From Desulfuromonadales bacterium (GTDB lineage: Bacteria > Desulfobacterota > Desulfuromonadia > Geobacterales > Pseudopelobacteraceae): DNA of 64,000 nucleotides. The translations under genes were made by a program, and so were the position numbers. The stretch lies in assembly GCA_013349405.1 (NCBI GenBank), contig DUZS01000021.1:1-64000 (forward strand). Reading direction: 5' to 3'. The number at the start of each line of letters is the position of its first letter. Within the stretch, counting starts at the first letter, position 1. Positions 1 through 7,825 of this stretch are shown in pieces. Under the pieces are notes generated by a model that did not search any database, was not told where the DNA came from, and saw only the letters and a list, made by a program, of their open reading frames with translations.

Positions 1-170
1 CCCCCCGACAGACTACTATCAGCTTCTGCATTTACCGACTATCCAGAATATCTCCGCACGAATACCATCACCACAGATACAACATTAGTAAAAAAAAATA
101 TTATTGCTTTAACTATATTACGCAAATGTTAATCTCAATGAGATGAGTAGCCGGTTAAGCAAAACAATGA
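1..170. other. Leader region with no gene seen
   Basis: This AT-rich stretch holds no open frame with coding character. It presumably carries the upstream control region of the receiver-domain gene that follows, but I see no well-formed promoter or hairpin that I would defend. Confidence 0.4.
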
Positions 171-182
171 ATGGAGGATGCT

Positions 183-980
183 ATGGAAACAACACCATCT
201 CCTGCAACAATCCTGATTGTTGACGATGTGCCACTAAACATCAGTCTGCTCAACGCAGCACTGCTGAACGAGTACCGCATCAAAGTAGCGACAGGCGGCA
301 AACAGGCAATCGATATCTGCCTCTCCATGCCGATTGATCTCATCCTGCTGGACGTGATGATGCCGGAAATGGATGGCTTTGAAACCTGCCAACGACTCAA
401 GCAACATCCACAGACCAGTGAGATTCCGGTCATCTTTGTCACGGCTTGCGGTAAGGAACACGACGAATCAATGGGTTTCAGCTGCGGCGCTGTCGATTAC
501 ATTAACAAGCCGATTAGTACCTCTATCGTGCGGGCACGGGTTAAAACGCACCTTGTTCTCTACCATCAAAACCGCTCCCTTGAAAAAATTGTCAAGGACC
601 GCACTGCCGAAATCCGGCAGATCAACGAATCACTGGAGCAGCAGGTGGCTGCGAGAATTGAGGAACTGCAACGGACCACAACTGTGGCCGAGGCAGCAAA
701 TAGTGTCAAGAGTCGTTTTCTGGCCAACATGAAACGTGAACTGCGGACTCCGCTCAATTCGATTATCGGATTTACCGAGGTTGTTCTGGCACGAAATACC
801 ATGATAATTTTTGTAACAATTAAATCAAAATCCGTTGATATTTTTTGCCAGACAGCTTCAGACGAAGGTGAAATAGCCTGTTGTTTTGATACGGTGTATC
901 CAAGAGGAGAACTGTTTGGGATCACATACGATAGTTACGTTGCACATGGAAATGGAATAATGGAGATCAACAATCCTTGA
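183..980 (+). CDS. Receiver domain protein with truncated, His-less kinase remnant
   Basis: Residues about 8-125 form a CheY-like receiver with the motif LLDVMMPEMDGF carrying the phospho-acceptor Asp. A coiled coil follows (about 130-175), then the start of a HisKA dimerisation domain. The usual MSHE(L/I)RTPLN box reads MKRELRTPLN, so the phospho-acceptor His is Arg. Homology stops shortly after, at about residue 205, and the last 60 residues look unrelated; no ATPase domain remains. The start at 183 is preceded by GGAGG at 173-177; an in-frame ATG twelve bases upstream has no such site. The receiver is a close paralogue of that in the HD-GYP gene at 4451. I read this as a decayed hybrid kinase whose receiver may still work. 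Product activity is uncertain. Confidence 0.7.
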   Translation: METTPSPATILIVDDVPLNISLLNAALLNEYRIKVATGGKQAIDICLSMPIDLILLDVMMPEMDGFETCQRLKQHPQTSEIPVIFVTACGKEHDESMGFSCGAVDYINKPISTSIVRARVKTHLVLYHQNRSLEKIVKDRTAEIRQINESLEQQVAARIEELQRTTTVAEAANSVKSRFLANMKRELRTPLNSIIGFTEVVLARNTMIIFVTIKSKSVDIFCQTASDEGEIACCFDTVYPRGELFGITYDSYVAHGNGIMEINNP

Positions 981-1040
981 AAGGTTGACAAAAAGCGGGC
1001 TTAACCGGGCCACCAGGGCGTTAAAAAAGGAGCATCTGCC

Positions 1041-4000
1041 ATGTTAACTCAGAAAATATTCGAATTAGAGGTCTTCAGACGCCGTAATCTTTTGACGTTC
1101 CTCGCCATTATCATGCTGGTCGGCGTTGTCGGCTACGGCTACTTCAGCTATCACAAGCAGCTTACAATGGAAGAAGAGAAAAAAGAATTAACTGTCATAG
1201 CGAACCAGAAAGCGGACCAGGTTATTCAGTGGCGCAAAGAGCGACTCGGCGATGCCCAGTCGATAAGTTCCAACCTGGCTCTGGCTGCGCGTCTTAAAGA
1301 TTATCTCGCTGGCCGGGGTCCGGAGTCAGTGCCCGAGGAACTCAAAGTCTGGATGGAATCCCTGCGCAAGGATTTCGACTACCGCAGCGCCGTCCTCTTC
1401 CGCGCGAATGGAACGCAGATAGTGTCATCTATTGTTGCCGGTGATAAAATGGATATGAACCATTATCCACAACTGGTTCAGGAGACAGTTCGGAAAAATG
1501 TGCCGTACTTTTCTGATTTTCATCGGGATGATGCCAACGGTGCGATACATCTGAACCTGGTGGCTCCTATCGTGCAGCGCTCAGGAAACAAATTGCACAC
1601 TATTGCCGTTCTCGTGCTGGGTATCGATGCCCGGCAATTTCTCTATCCATTGATAAATAACTGGCCGATAGTGAGCAGCACCGCCGAAACCGTTCTGGTT
1701 CAACGAAGCGGAGAAGAGGTCCAGGAGGTTCTTTTTCTGAACAATGTGCGTCATCAGGCAGACACGGCACTAAAGATGCGTAGACCGCTCTCGGACAGAA
1801 ATTCGCCGGAAGCGCGGGCGGCACTTGGACAGGAAGGTGTTTTTGAAGGGACTGATTACCGGGGAGCCGCAGTATTGGCGGTCACCAGAACCATTCCGGG
1901 TTCTCCCTGGGCCATCGCCGCCAAAATAGATCTGACGGAGGTATATGGTCCGATCACCACAAGGGCCTGGCTGGTTGTTCTCTTCGGCCTCATGCTGACA
2001 CTTGCGGCAAGCCTGATCATGCATCTTTTGCGGCGGAAAGAATTAGAACAGCAAAAAAATATGCAATTGGAAGAACAGACGCTTGCCCTGGAGTCGATGG
2101 TCAAGGATCGAACAGCGACGCTGGAAATGGAGCGTGACAACCACGAGAGGATTCTGGCGTCCATGGATAATGGTGTGTACATCGTGAATCAGCAATTGAA
2201 GATTGTATATGCCAACCCGGCTCTGTTGGAGGAGTTCGGGCCTGTTATGGATCGCTCCTGTCACGAGTACCTGCACGGAACACCGGGAAGCTGCGATTGG
2301 TGCAATAACGAGGAGGTCTTTTCCGGACAGACTGTCCATCGGGAGTGGACGTCGGCAATAACCGGCAAAACCTATAGCACCTCTGATACCCCGTACAAAA
2401 AAACCGATGGCGAAATCTGTAAACTGGCGATTCTTCACGACGTAACCGCTCAGAAAATTGCCGAAAAAACTATCAAAGATCACAATAAGGAGCTTGAGCA
2501 GCGGGTAATCGAGAGAACCAGAGCCCTTGAAGATACAAACTACGAGCTTACGGTCTTAAACTCCGAACTTGAAATGAGACGGAGCGAACTGGGAGGGGCG
2601 CTGGCAGTCGCAGAACAGGCGACTCGAGCCAAATCAGAATTTCTGTCCAATATGAGCCATGAGATCCGCACACCGCTCAACGCTATCATCGGTTTCTCCT
2701 CCCTGACGTTGAAGACCCAACTGCCGCCCCGTCAGCAGGATTATATCGGAAAAATACACACAGCCGGTGAGCTGCTGCTCAATATTATTAACGACATCCT
2801 CGACTTTTCCAAGATTGAAGCGGGCCAGTTGAAGATGGAACAGATTCCATTCCGGCTGGATTTCGTGGTTGCCAATGCATCCAGCATGGTGCAGGAAAAG
2901 GTTTTTGCCAAAGGTTTGAACCTTCAGGTCAAAACAACGCCTAAGGCCGCTGCATGTCTCATTGGAGACCCGCACCGGCTTGTCCAGATTATCGTCAATC
3001 TGTTGAGCAATGCCGTAAAATTCACCGAGCGTGGAGAGGTAACGCTTGAAACCACGATAATGGCAGAGAAAAACGGTCGGATGCTGCTCCAATTCTGCAT
3101 ACGCGATACCGGCATTGGCATTTCAGCCGAGCAGATCAACAAACTGTTTCAACCCTTTACCCAGGCTGACGGGAGCACGACCCGCAAGTTTGGCGGCACC
3201 GGTCTGGGGCTGTCAATTTCCCGGCAACTGGCTGAACTTATGGAGGGTAAAATCTGGTGTGAAAGCATACCCGGAGAGGGGAGCAGCTTTAATTTCACGG
3301 CCTGGTTCGGTATCGGCCAGGCAAGCGAAGTGGGTCAGTATAGTGCAGTCGGTACCGATAACGGGGTGTATAAGGAGAAAACCTTCGATTTCTCCGGATC
3401 GCGAGTTTTGCTGGTGGAAGACAACGAAATCAACCAGAAACTGGCGATCGAACTTTTGAAAGATACCGGAGCCGTGGTGGATGTGGCTGACAACGGCGAA
3501 ATAGCCGTAACGATGATTACCGGCGGCAGCAGAGCGTATGACCTGGTGCTGATGGATATTCAAATGCCGGTTATGGATGGCTATGAGGCGACGAGACTCA
3601 TCAGAACAGACAGCCGCTTTGCCGGTCTGCCGATTATAGCCATGACCGCTCATGCCATGGAGGATGAACGGCAGAAGATCCTGGATGCCGGCATCGACGC
3701 TCATATCAGTAAACCGATTAATGCCAGAACTATGATGAAGGCGATGAATTTTTTCCTTCGCGAGCAGGAGTCGAGCGAGCATCTCAATGAAAGGTTTGAA
3801 GGCAACAGCGGGGAGACCGCTATTCCGTATATTGCCGGGCTTGATACCGCAACTGCTCTGGACGGACTTGACGGAAAAAGTGAATTGTACCTCTGGGTAC
3901 TGCGCATGTTTGTCAAAAACGAGCCGAACGTTGTAGCGGAGATAGAGGAAGCTTTACGAGTGGAAGATACCAAACAGGCATTTCTTCTTGTGCATACGAT

Positions 4001-4454
4001 TAAAGGTGCTGCAGGCACCATAGGCGCAGTTGAGTTGAAAGCGCTCGCTTATGCGCTTGAAAATGAAATCGACCAGAACAGTAGCTCTGAAAACATCAGG
4101 AAAGCTCTTGATCCTTTTGCCTCCGAGCTGAAACGGCTGGCAGCGGATATAGCGAAGCATTTACCAACCCCTCTCACATACAACGATACCATGCCCGGGG
4201 CGGTAGATATGGCCGCTGTAAAGCCCATTTTTAACAGACTGCTCGAATATATCGACAGCATGGACGGTAAGGCGGAACTGTACCTGGACGATTTCCATGA
4301 AGAACTGGCGGGGCTTCCGATAGTTGATATTGAAAAGATTAAGGCATGTCTGAGTGAATTCGAATTTACAACAGCTCGTGAGGCACTGGTGGCGCTTTCA
4401 GCCAGGAATGGCATTACTCTCACTGATGATGGCACGGAGGAATACCATTTATGA
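1041..4454 (+). CDS. Membrane hybrid histidine kinase (Cache-like, PAS, HisKA, HATPase, REC, Hpt)
   Basis: The 1137-residue protein has a membrane segment near residues 14-34, a periplasmic Cache-like sensor of about 270 residues, a second membrane segment near 308-330, and a coiled coil. A PAS domain (about 370-475) contains clustered cysteines in the form C-x10-C-x2-C. Next come HisKA with [10 protein letters not shown] (His540), a HATPase domain with the GTGLGLSIS box, a receiver with LMDIQMPVMDGY (Asp839), and a C-terminal Hpt domain with HTIKGAAGT (His985). This is a complete His-Asp-His relay. AAGGAG lies just upstream of the ATG. The stop overlaps the next start by four bases (ATGA), so it is probably translationally coupled to the HD-GYP gene, a natural downstream target. 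The ligand is unknown. Confidence 0.93.
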   Translation: MLTQKIFELEVFRRRNLLTFLAIIMLVGVVGYGYFSYHKQLTMEEEKKELTVIANQKADQVIQWRKERLGDAQSISSNLALAARLKDYLAGRGPESVPEELKVWMESLRKDFDYRSAVLFRANGTQIVSSIVAGDKMDMNHYPQLVQETVRKNVPYFSDFHRDDANGAIHLNLVAPIVQRSGNKLHTIAVLVLGIDARQFLYPLINNWPIVSSTAETVLVQRSGEEVQEVLFLNNVRHQADTALKMRRPLSDRNSPEARAALGQEGVFEGTDYRGAAVLAVTRTIPGSPWAIAAKIDLTEVYGPITTRAWLVVLFGLMLTLAASLIMHLLRRKELEQQKNMQLEEQTLALESMVKDRTATLEMERDNHERILASMDNGVYIVNQQLKIVYANPALLEEFGPVMDRSCHEYLHGTPGSCDWCNNEEVFSGQTVHREWTSAITGKTYSTSDTPYKKTDGEICKLAILHDVTAQKIAEKTIKDHNKELEQRVIERTRALEDTNYELTVLNSELEMRRSELGGALAVAEQATRAKSEFLSNMSHEIRTPLNAIIGFSSLTLKTQLPPRQQDYIGKIHTAGELLLNIINDILDFSKIEAGQLKMEQIPFRLDFVVANASSMVQEKVFAKGLNLQVKTTPKAAACLIGDPHRLVQIIVNLLSNAVKFTERGEVTLETTIMAEKNGRMLLQFCIRDTGIGISAEQINKLFQPFTQADGSTTRKFGGTGLGLSISRQLAELMEGKIWCESIPGEGSSFNFTAWFGIGQASEVGQYSAVGTDNGVYKEKTFDFSGSRVLLVEDNEINQKLAIELLKDTGAVVDVADNGEIAVTMITGGSRAYDLVLMDIQMPVMDGYEATRLIRTDSRFAGLPIIAMTAHAMEDERQKILDAGIDAHISKPINARTMMKAMNFFLREQESSEHLNERFEGNSGETAIPYIAGLDTATALDGLDGKSELYLWVLRMFVKNEPNVVAEIEEALRVEDTKQAFLLVHTIKGAAGTIGAVELKALAYALENEIDQNSSSENIRKALDPFASELKRLAADIAKHLPTPLTYNDTMPGAVDMAAVKPIFNRLLEYIDSMDGKAELYLDDFHEELAGLPIVDIEKIKACLSEFEFTTAREALVALSARNGITLTDDGTEEYHL

Positions 4455-5482
4455 AAACAACAATTACACCGGCGACCATCCTTATTGTTGATGATACGCC
4501 ACAAAACATCAGTCTGCTTAATGCTGCTCTAAAGGATGATTACACCATAAAAGTAGCAACCAGAGGTGCCCAGGCCATCGATATATGCCGCTCCATGCCG
4601 ATTGACATCGTTCTGCTGGATGTAATGATGCCTGAGATGGATGGCTTTGAAACCTGCCGCCGACTCAAGGAAAATCCGAAGACACGCTCTATTTCGGTAA
4701 TTTTTGTCACTGCAAAAGTTGAAACTGAAGACGAATCGCTGGGGTTCGAGTTAGGAGCAGTTGATTATATCACCAAACCGATTCGGTCGGTCATCGTGCG
4801 CTCCCGCGTTAAAACACAACTGGCCCTGTACGACCAGAATCACGCCCTGGAACTGCTGGTGCAGGAACGCACCCGGGAACTGAATGAATCGCGCCTTGAA
4901 ATCATGCACCGGCTCGGCAGTGCGGGTGAATACCGGGATAACGAAACCGGTTTTCATGTCGCCAGAGTCTGTCACTATTCCCGTATTATCGGCCTGGCAA
5001 CGGGTCTCCCGGAGAGTGAAGCGGAACTGCTTTTTAATGCGGCTGCTCTGCATGACACCGGCAAAATCGGCATACCTGACAGCATTCTTTTCAAGCCGGG
5101 CGCGTTGGATGAAAAGGAGTGGAAGATCATAAAAACTCACTGCGAAATCGGCCATAAAATAATTGGCACTCATCAGCACAGCATTCTGAAATCAGCGGCG
5201 TCAATCGCACTGACGCATCACGAACGCTGGGACGGCAGCGGTTATCCACGAGGTACCAAAAAGAATGCTATTCCGCTTTTTGGAAGGATCGTAGGTGTCG
5301 CCGATGTGTTTGATGCCCTTACCAGCGTGCGCCCATACAAGAGAGCCTGGTCGGTGACTGAGACGGTTGATGAAATTGTCCGATGCAGTGGACAGCATTT
5401 TGATCCGCAGGTTGTCGATGCCTTATTGCTGAAGATCCCTGAAATGACAGCGATTCAGCAGCAATATGCAGATGTGGCTTGA
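4451..5482 (+). CDS. Response regulator with HD-GYP domain (c-di-GMP phosphodiesterase)
   Basis: The protein is 343 residues long. Residues 8-125 are a receiver with LLDVMMPEMDGF; a short coiled coil leads into an HD-GYP domain (about 150-335). The metal and signature residues are visible: HDTGKIGIPD, HCEIGHKII, THHERWDGSGYP with HHE and GYP, and DVFDALTS. HD-GYP domains of this type hydrolyse c-di-GMP; that this one does is inferred from the intact motifs. The start overlaps the stop of the hybrid kinase by four bases, and phosphotransfer from that kinase is the simplest reading. Its receiver is a near copy of that in the truncated gene at 183. Confidence 0.93.
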   Translation: MKTTITPATILIVDDTPQNISLLNAALKDDYTIKVATRGAQAIDICRSMPIDIVLLDVMMPEMDGFETCRRLKENPKTRSISVIFVTAKVETEDESLGFELGAVDYITKPIRSVIVRSRVKTQLALYDQNHALELLVQERTRELNESRLEIMHRLGSAGEYRDNETGFHVARVCHYSRIIGLATGLPESEAELLFNAAALHDTGKIGIPDSILFKPGALDEKEWKIIKTHCEIGHKIIGTHQHSILKSAASIALTHHERWDGSGYPRGTKKNAIPLFGRIVGVADVFDALTSVRPYKRAWSVTETVDEIVRCSGQHFDPQVVDALLLKIPEMTAIQQQYADVA

Positions 5483-5911
5483 AACTGACAGTGCCTCAAT
5501 TTTACTGAATCCCCGCCATCAACCGCACAACCGCCAACTCTTTCGCCTTCACTTCAACAACGATCGGCAGAACCCATCGCATCCGCCTGCTCGCCAAACT
5601 TGATCTCAACAGCAATGTTGCGCTGGCCAACTATTTTTCTCTGAACAGTCTCGCTTAGAAAACATCAGTTGGAGTCAACCAGTCCTCGAGAGGATGTGTT
5701 TTATCATACTATGCCAGGTATCAGAGCCGTTGAGATTGCAGTTTCAGGGGGCTAATGATATTCTTGAAAATCAGGAAGCGGCAGAAACAGCAGATTGACC
5801 TTCAATAACAACGTGCTGTGCGGGGTTAATTGATACACAGATCATTTTAACATTTTGATCTAAATACAGGAAGATAACCCGGAATTATCACACAAAAAAA
5901 GGAGACAATTT
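5483..5911. other. Intergenic region with possible coding relic and a dyad
   Basis: No intact gene is seen in about 430 bases. Between roughly 5500 and 5650 the minus strand reads as a short protein-like peptide ending in stop codons, which may be the relic of an older gene; I cannot identify it. At 5839-5861 AGATCA and TGATCT form a 6-bp inverted repeat with an 11-base spacer, shortly upstream of the next gene, where it could be an operator. Confidence 0.35.
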
Positions 5912-6202
5912 ATGAGCAACAGAGACGAGTATGTCCAAAAGATGCAGGCAAAACTGGAAGAGTGGAACGCCGATATCGACTCGCTTACGGCCAAGGCCAG
6001 CGAAGTATCGGAAGATGTCAGGAGTGAATACAACGAGCAGATTGCGTCACTGAAGACAAAGGAGGCAGCTGCGCGGCAGAAGATCGAGGAACTTCAGCAG
6101 GCCGGGGAAAGCGCCTGGGAAGACCTGAAAGCTGGCATCGAGCTAGCCAGGACTGCCATCGGTGAAGCTGTTGATTCGGCCAGAGCCCGCTTCAGGCAAT
6201 AA
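5912..6202 (+). CDS. Small coiled-coil protein
   Basis: This 96-residue, highly charged protein is nearly all alpha-helical, with Glu/Lys/Ala-rich heptads throughout and no signal peptide or membrane segment. It resembles the short soluble coiled-coil proteins found widely in Deltaproteobacteria and sometimes linked to stress. AAAGGAG lies about nine bases before the ATG. It stands alone, about 60 bases ahead of a cytochrome gene on the same strand. The molecular function is unknown; the reading frame itself is well supported. Confidence 0.75.
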   Translation: MSNRDEYVQKMQAKLEEWNADIDSLTAKASEVSEDVRSEYNEQIASLKTKEAAARQKIEELQQAGESAWEDLKAGIELARTAIGEAVDSARARFRQ

Positions 6203-6264
6203 CGTCAGGCACTAAGAAGGGAGCCGGCAATGAAATCAATCATCTCAGAAATGGAGACAACGTG

Positions 6265-6654
6265 ATGAAAAAACGTAATTACACGTCATTCTGTATGGCG
6301 GCAGTTCTGACCTGGGTGGTTGCAGGCTGCACCGGAAAAGAGCAACCTGCCGTCAGCACGCCGCAACCGGGCAAAATTCCTGCAACAACCTCCGGGACAG
6401 CGAGTACGGCTGCACCAACCGGCTATTCACTGTTTCATCGGGCCTGTCACACGTGCCATGGCAATGAGGGCAACGGATTTGGAAGCAGGAAAGGGCCGTC
6501 CTTGAAACGACCAGACTACAAATATGGCCGAACCCGTGAGGCGGTGATGGAGAGCATCCGCAATGGGCGTCCCAAAGGTATGCCGGCCGTCGGGCATTTA
6601 TATTCACAGGAAGATCTGGAAGCCCTTACCTCGTACGTACTCTCCTTAATATAA
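6265..6654 (+). CDS. Monohaem c-type cytochrome lipoprotein
   Basis: The N-terminus is a lipoprotein signal with lipobox VAGC near residue 20, followed by a low-complexity Pro/Thr/Ser linker to about residue 52. The rest is a class I cytochrome c fold with one CHTCH haem site, the following GNEGNGFG segment, and a downstream Met in a PKGMPAVG context that probably supplies the sixth iron ligand. The size (129 residues) fits a small electron-transfer cytochrome anchored in the envelope. I chose the ATG at 6265 because GGAGA lies seven bases upstream; a GTG directly before it is the alternative. The redox partner is unknown. Confidence 0.85.
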   Translation: MKKRNYTSFCMAAVLTWVVAGCTGKEQPAVSTPQPGKIPATTSGTASTAAPTGYSLFHRACHTCHGNEGNGFGSRKGPSLKRPDYKYGRTREAVMESIRNGRPKGMPAVGHLYSQEDLEALTSYVLSLI

Positions 6655-6713
6655 TAGCTAATGGGGCTGCATTGAGAACATTTACAACAACCTCATAGAA
6701 TGGTTAGTCGGGT

Positions 6714-7113
6714 GTGCCTACGAAAAATAACCCGATCGGGTGGCTGCTGCTTGCTGCCGGCGCCCTGGCCGTTGGACTTAAAAAGCCGACTGATGCTGCG
6801 GTTGTCTTCGGTGCGGTGGGCATCAACGCCATCATCGGCTTCATCCAGGAATATCGGGCCGGAAAAGCTATTGAGGCACTTGCCGCCATGATTCCTGAAG
6901 CGGCAACGGCCATAAGGAACGGCCAGTCCATCGCAGTGTCGGCAGAGGGATTAGTGCCGGGTGACGTGGTAACATTGCAGAAAGGTGGACTTGATGGATG
7001 ACAATTTCGCTTCCATTACCGCAGCGGTGGAAGAGGGACGCCGGGTCTACGACAACCTCATAAAGTCCCTGGCCTTCGTGCACCCCATTGAACAGGAGGA
7101 GTTTTTACCATGA
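6714..7113 (+). pseudogene. Relic of a cation-transporting P-type ATPase with internal deletion
   Basis: Two pieces of one P2-type ATPase are fused out of frame. Bases 6714-6985 encode the second membrane hairpin and start of the actuator domain (INAIIGFIQEYRAGKAIEAL, then [10 protein letters not shown]). From 6994 another frame encodes the hinge region after the phosphorylation domain ([21 protein letters not shown]). The DKTGT phosphorylation site, nucleotide-binding domain and C-terminal membrane helices are all missing, so it cannot pump ions. The joint lies at about 6985-6996. The second piece ends in a TGA that overlaps the ATG of carbonic anhydrase, so residual translation could couple to it. 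A hinge-like scrap may also be readable at about 6675-6705. Confidence 0.8.
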
Positions 7114-7742
7114 AGGATCTCGAACGCTTCATAACCGGCTTCCGAAGCTTTCAGAAAGATTATTTCGGCCCGGAGGGGGCGCAATTCGAACCCCTCAAGC
7201 AGGGGCAAAGCCCCAAGACCATGATCATCGGCTGTTCAGACTCGCGGGTTGACCCGGCTATTCTGACCAACTGCGCACCGGGAGATATCTTCACCGTCCG
7301 CAACGTAGCCAACCTGGTTCCGCCCTGCGAAGAAAACGGCGGCAGGCATGGTGTCAGCGCGGCCCTTGAGTTTGCCGTCTGTCACCTGGGAGTTGAGCAT
7401 ATCATCGTACTTGGTCACTCCCAGTGCGGCGGCATCAACGCCCTGATGGCCGGCAGTTGCGGCGGCAAGGGAGATGGCTTCATCTCCAGCTGGATGTCTA
7501 TCGCCGCACCGGCCCGGGAGAAGGTGCTGGCGGAATTGCCGGGCAAAGATTCCAAGCTGCAGCAAAGGGCTGCGGAACAGGCGGCCATCCTGCTCTCCCT
7601 GGAGAATCTCCGCTCCTTCCCCTGGATCGATCAGCGGGTAAAAGCCGGCGTCCTGTCGCTCCATGGCTGGTATTTTGACCTGAATGCCGGGGAACTGTCC
7701 GAATACCGGCAGGGCTCCGGTCTGTTCCAGAAGATTAACTAA
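7110..7742 (+). CDS. Beta-class carbonic anhydrase
   Basis: The enzyme interconverts CO2 and bicarbonate in the cytoplasm. The 210-residue protein has the beta-class zinc motifs CSDSRVDP (Cys and the Asp-Arg dyad) near residue 38 and HSQCGG (His and Cys) near residue 100, and the full usual length. An AGGAGG site lies upstream of the ATG. No signal peptide is present. It sits about 80 bases ahead of PEP carboxylase on the same strand; the two may be co-transcribed, with this enzyme supplying bicarbonate. Its start codon overlaps the end of the ATPase relic, which suggests that a deletion joined it to a new upstream region. Confidence 0.93.
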   Translation: MKDLERFITGFRSFQKDYFGPEGAQFEPLKQGQSPKTMIIGCSDSRVDPAILTNCAPGDIFTVRNVANLVPPCEENGGRHGVSAALEFAVCHLGVEHIIVLGHSQCGGINALMAGSCGGKGDGFISSWMSIAAPAREKVLAELPGKDSKLQQRAAEQAAILLSLENLRSFPWIDQRVKAGVLSLHGWYFDLNAGELSEYRQGSGLFQKIN

Positions 7743-7825
7743 TCAAATCACTAAAGCGATTGACCGGGACGGAAATGTGAACCGGGGGTGAAGGATTAAC
7801 GCAGCGCCAATAAGGGGGCGAGTGC

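Noticed and set aside
6714-7001. Independent small membrane protein
   Set aside because: Its text matches the N-terminal part of P-type ATPases and it ends exactly at a deletion joint; a relic explains it better.
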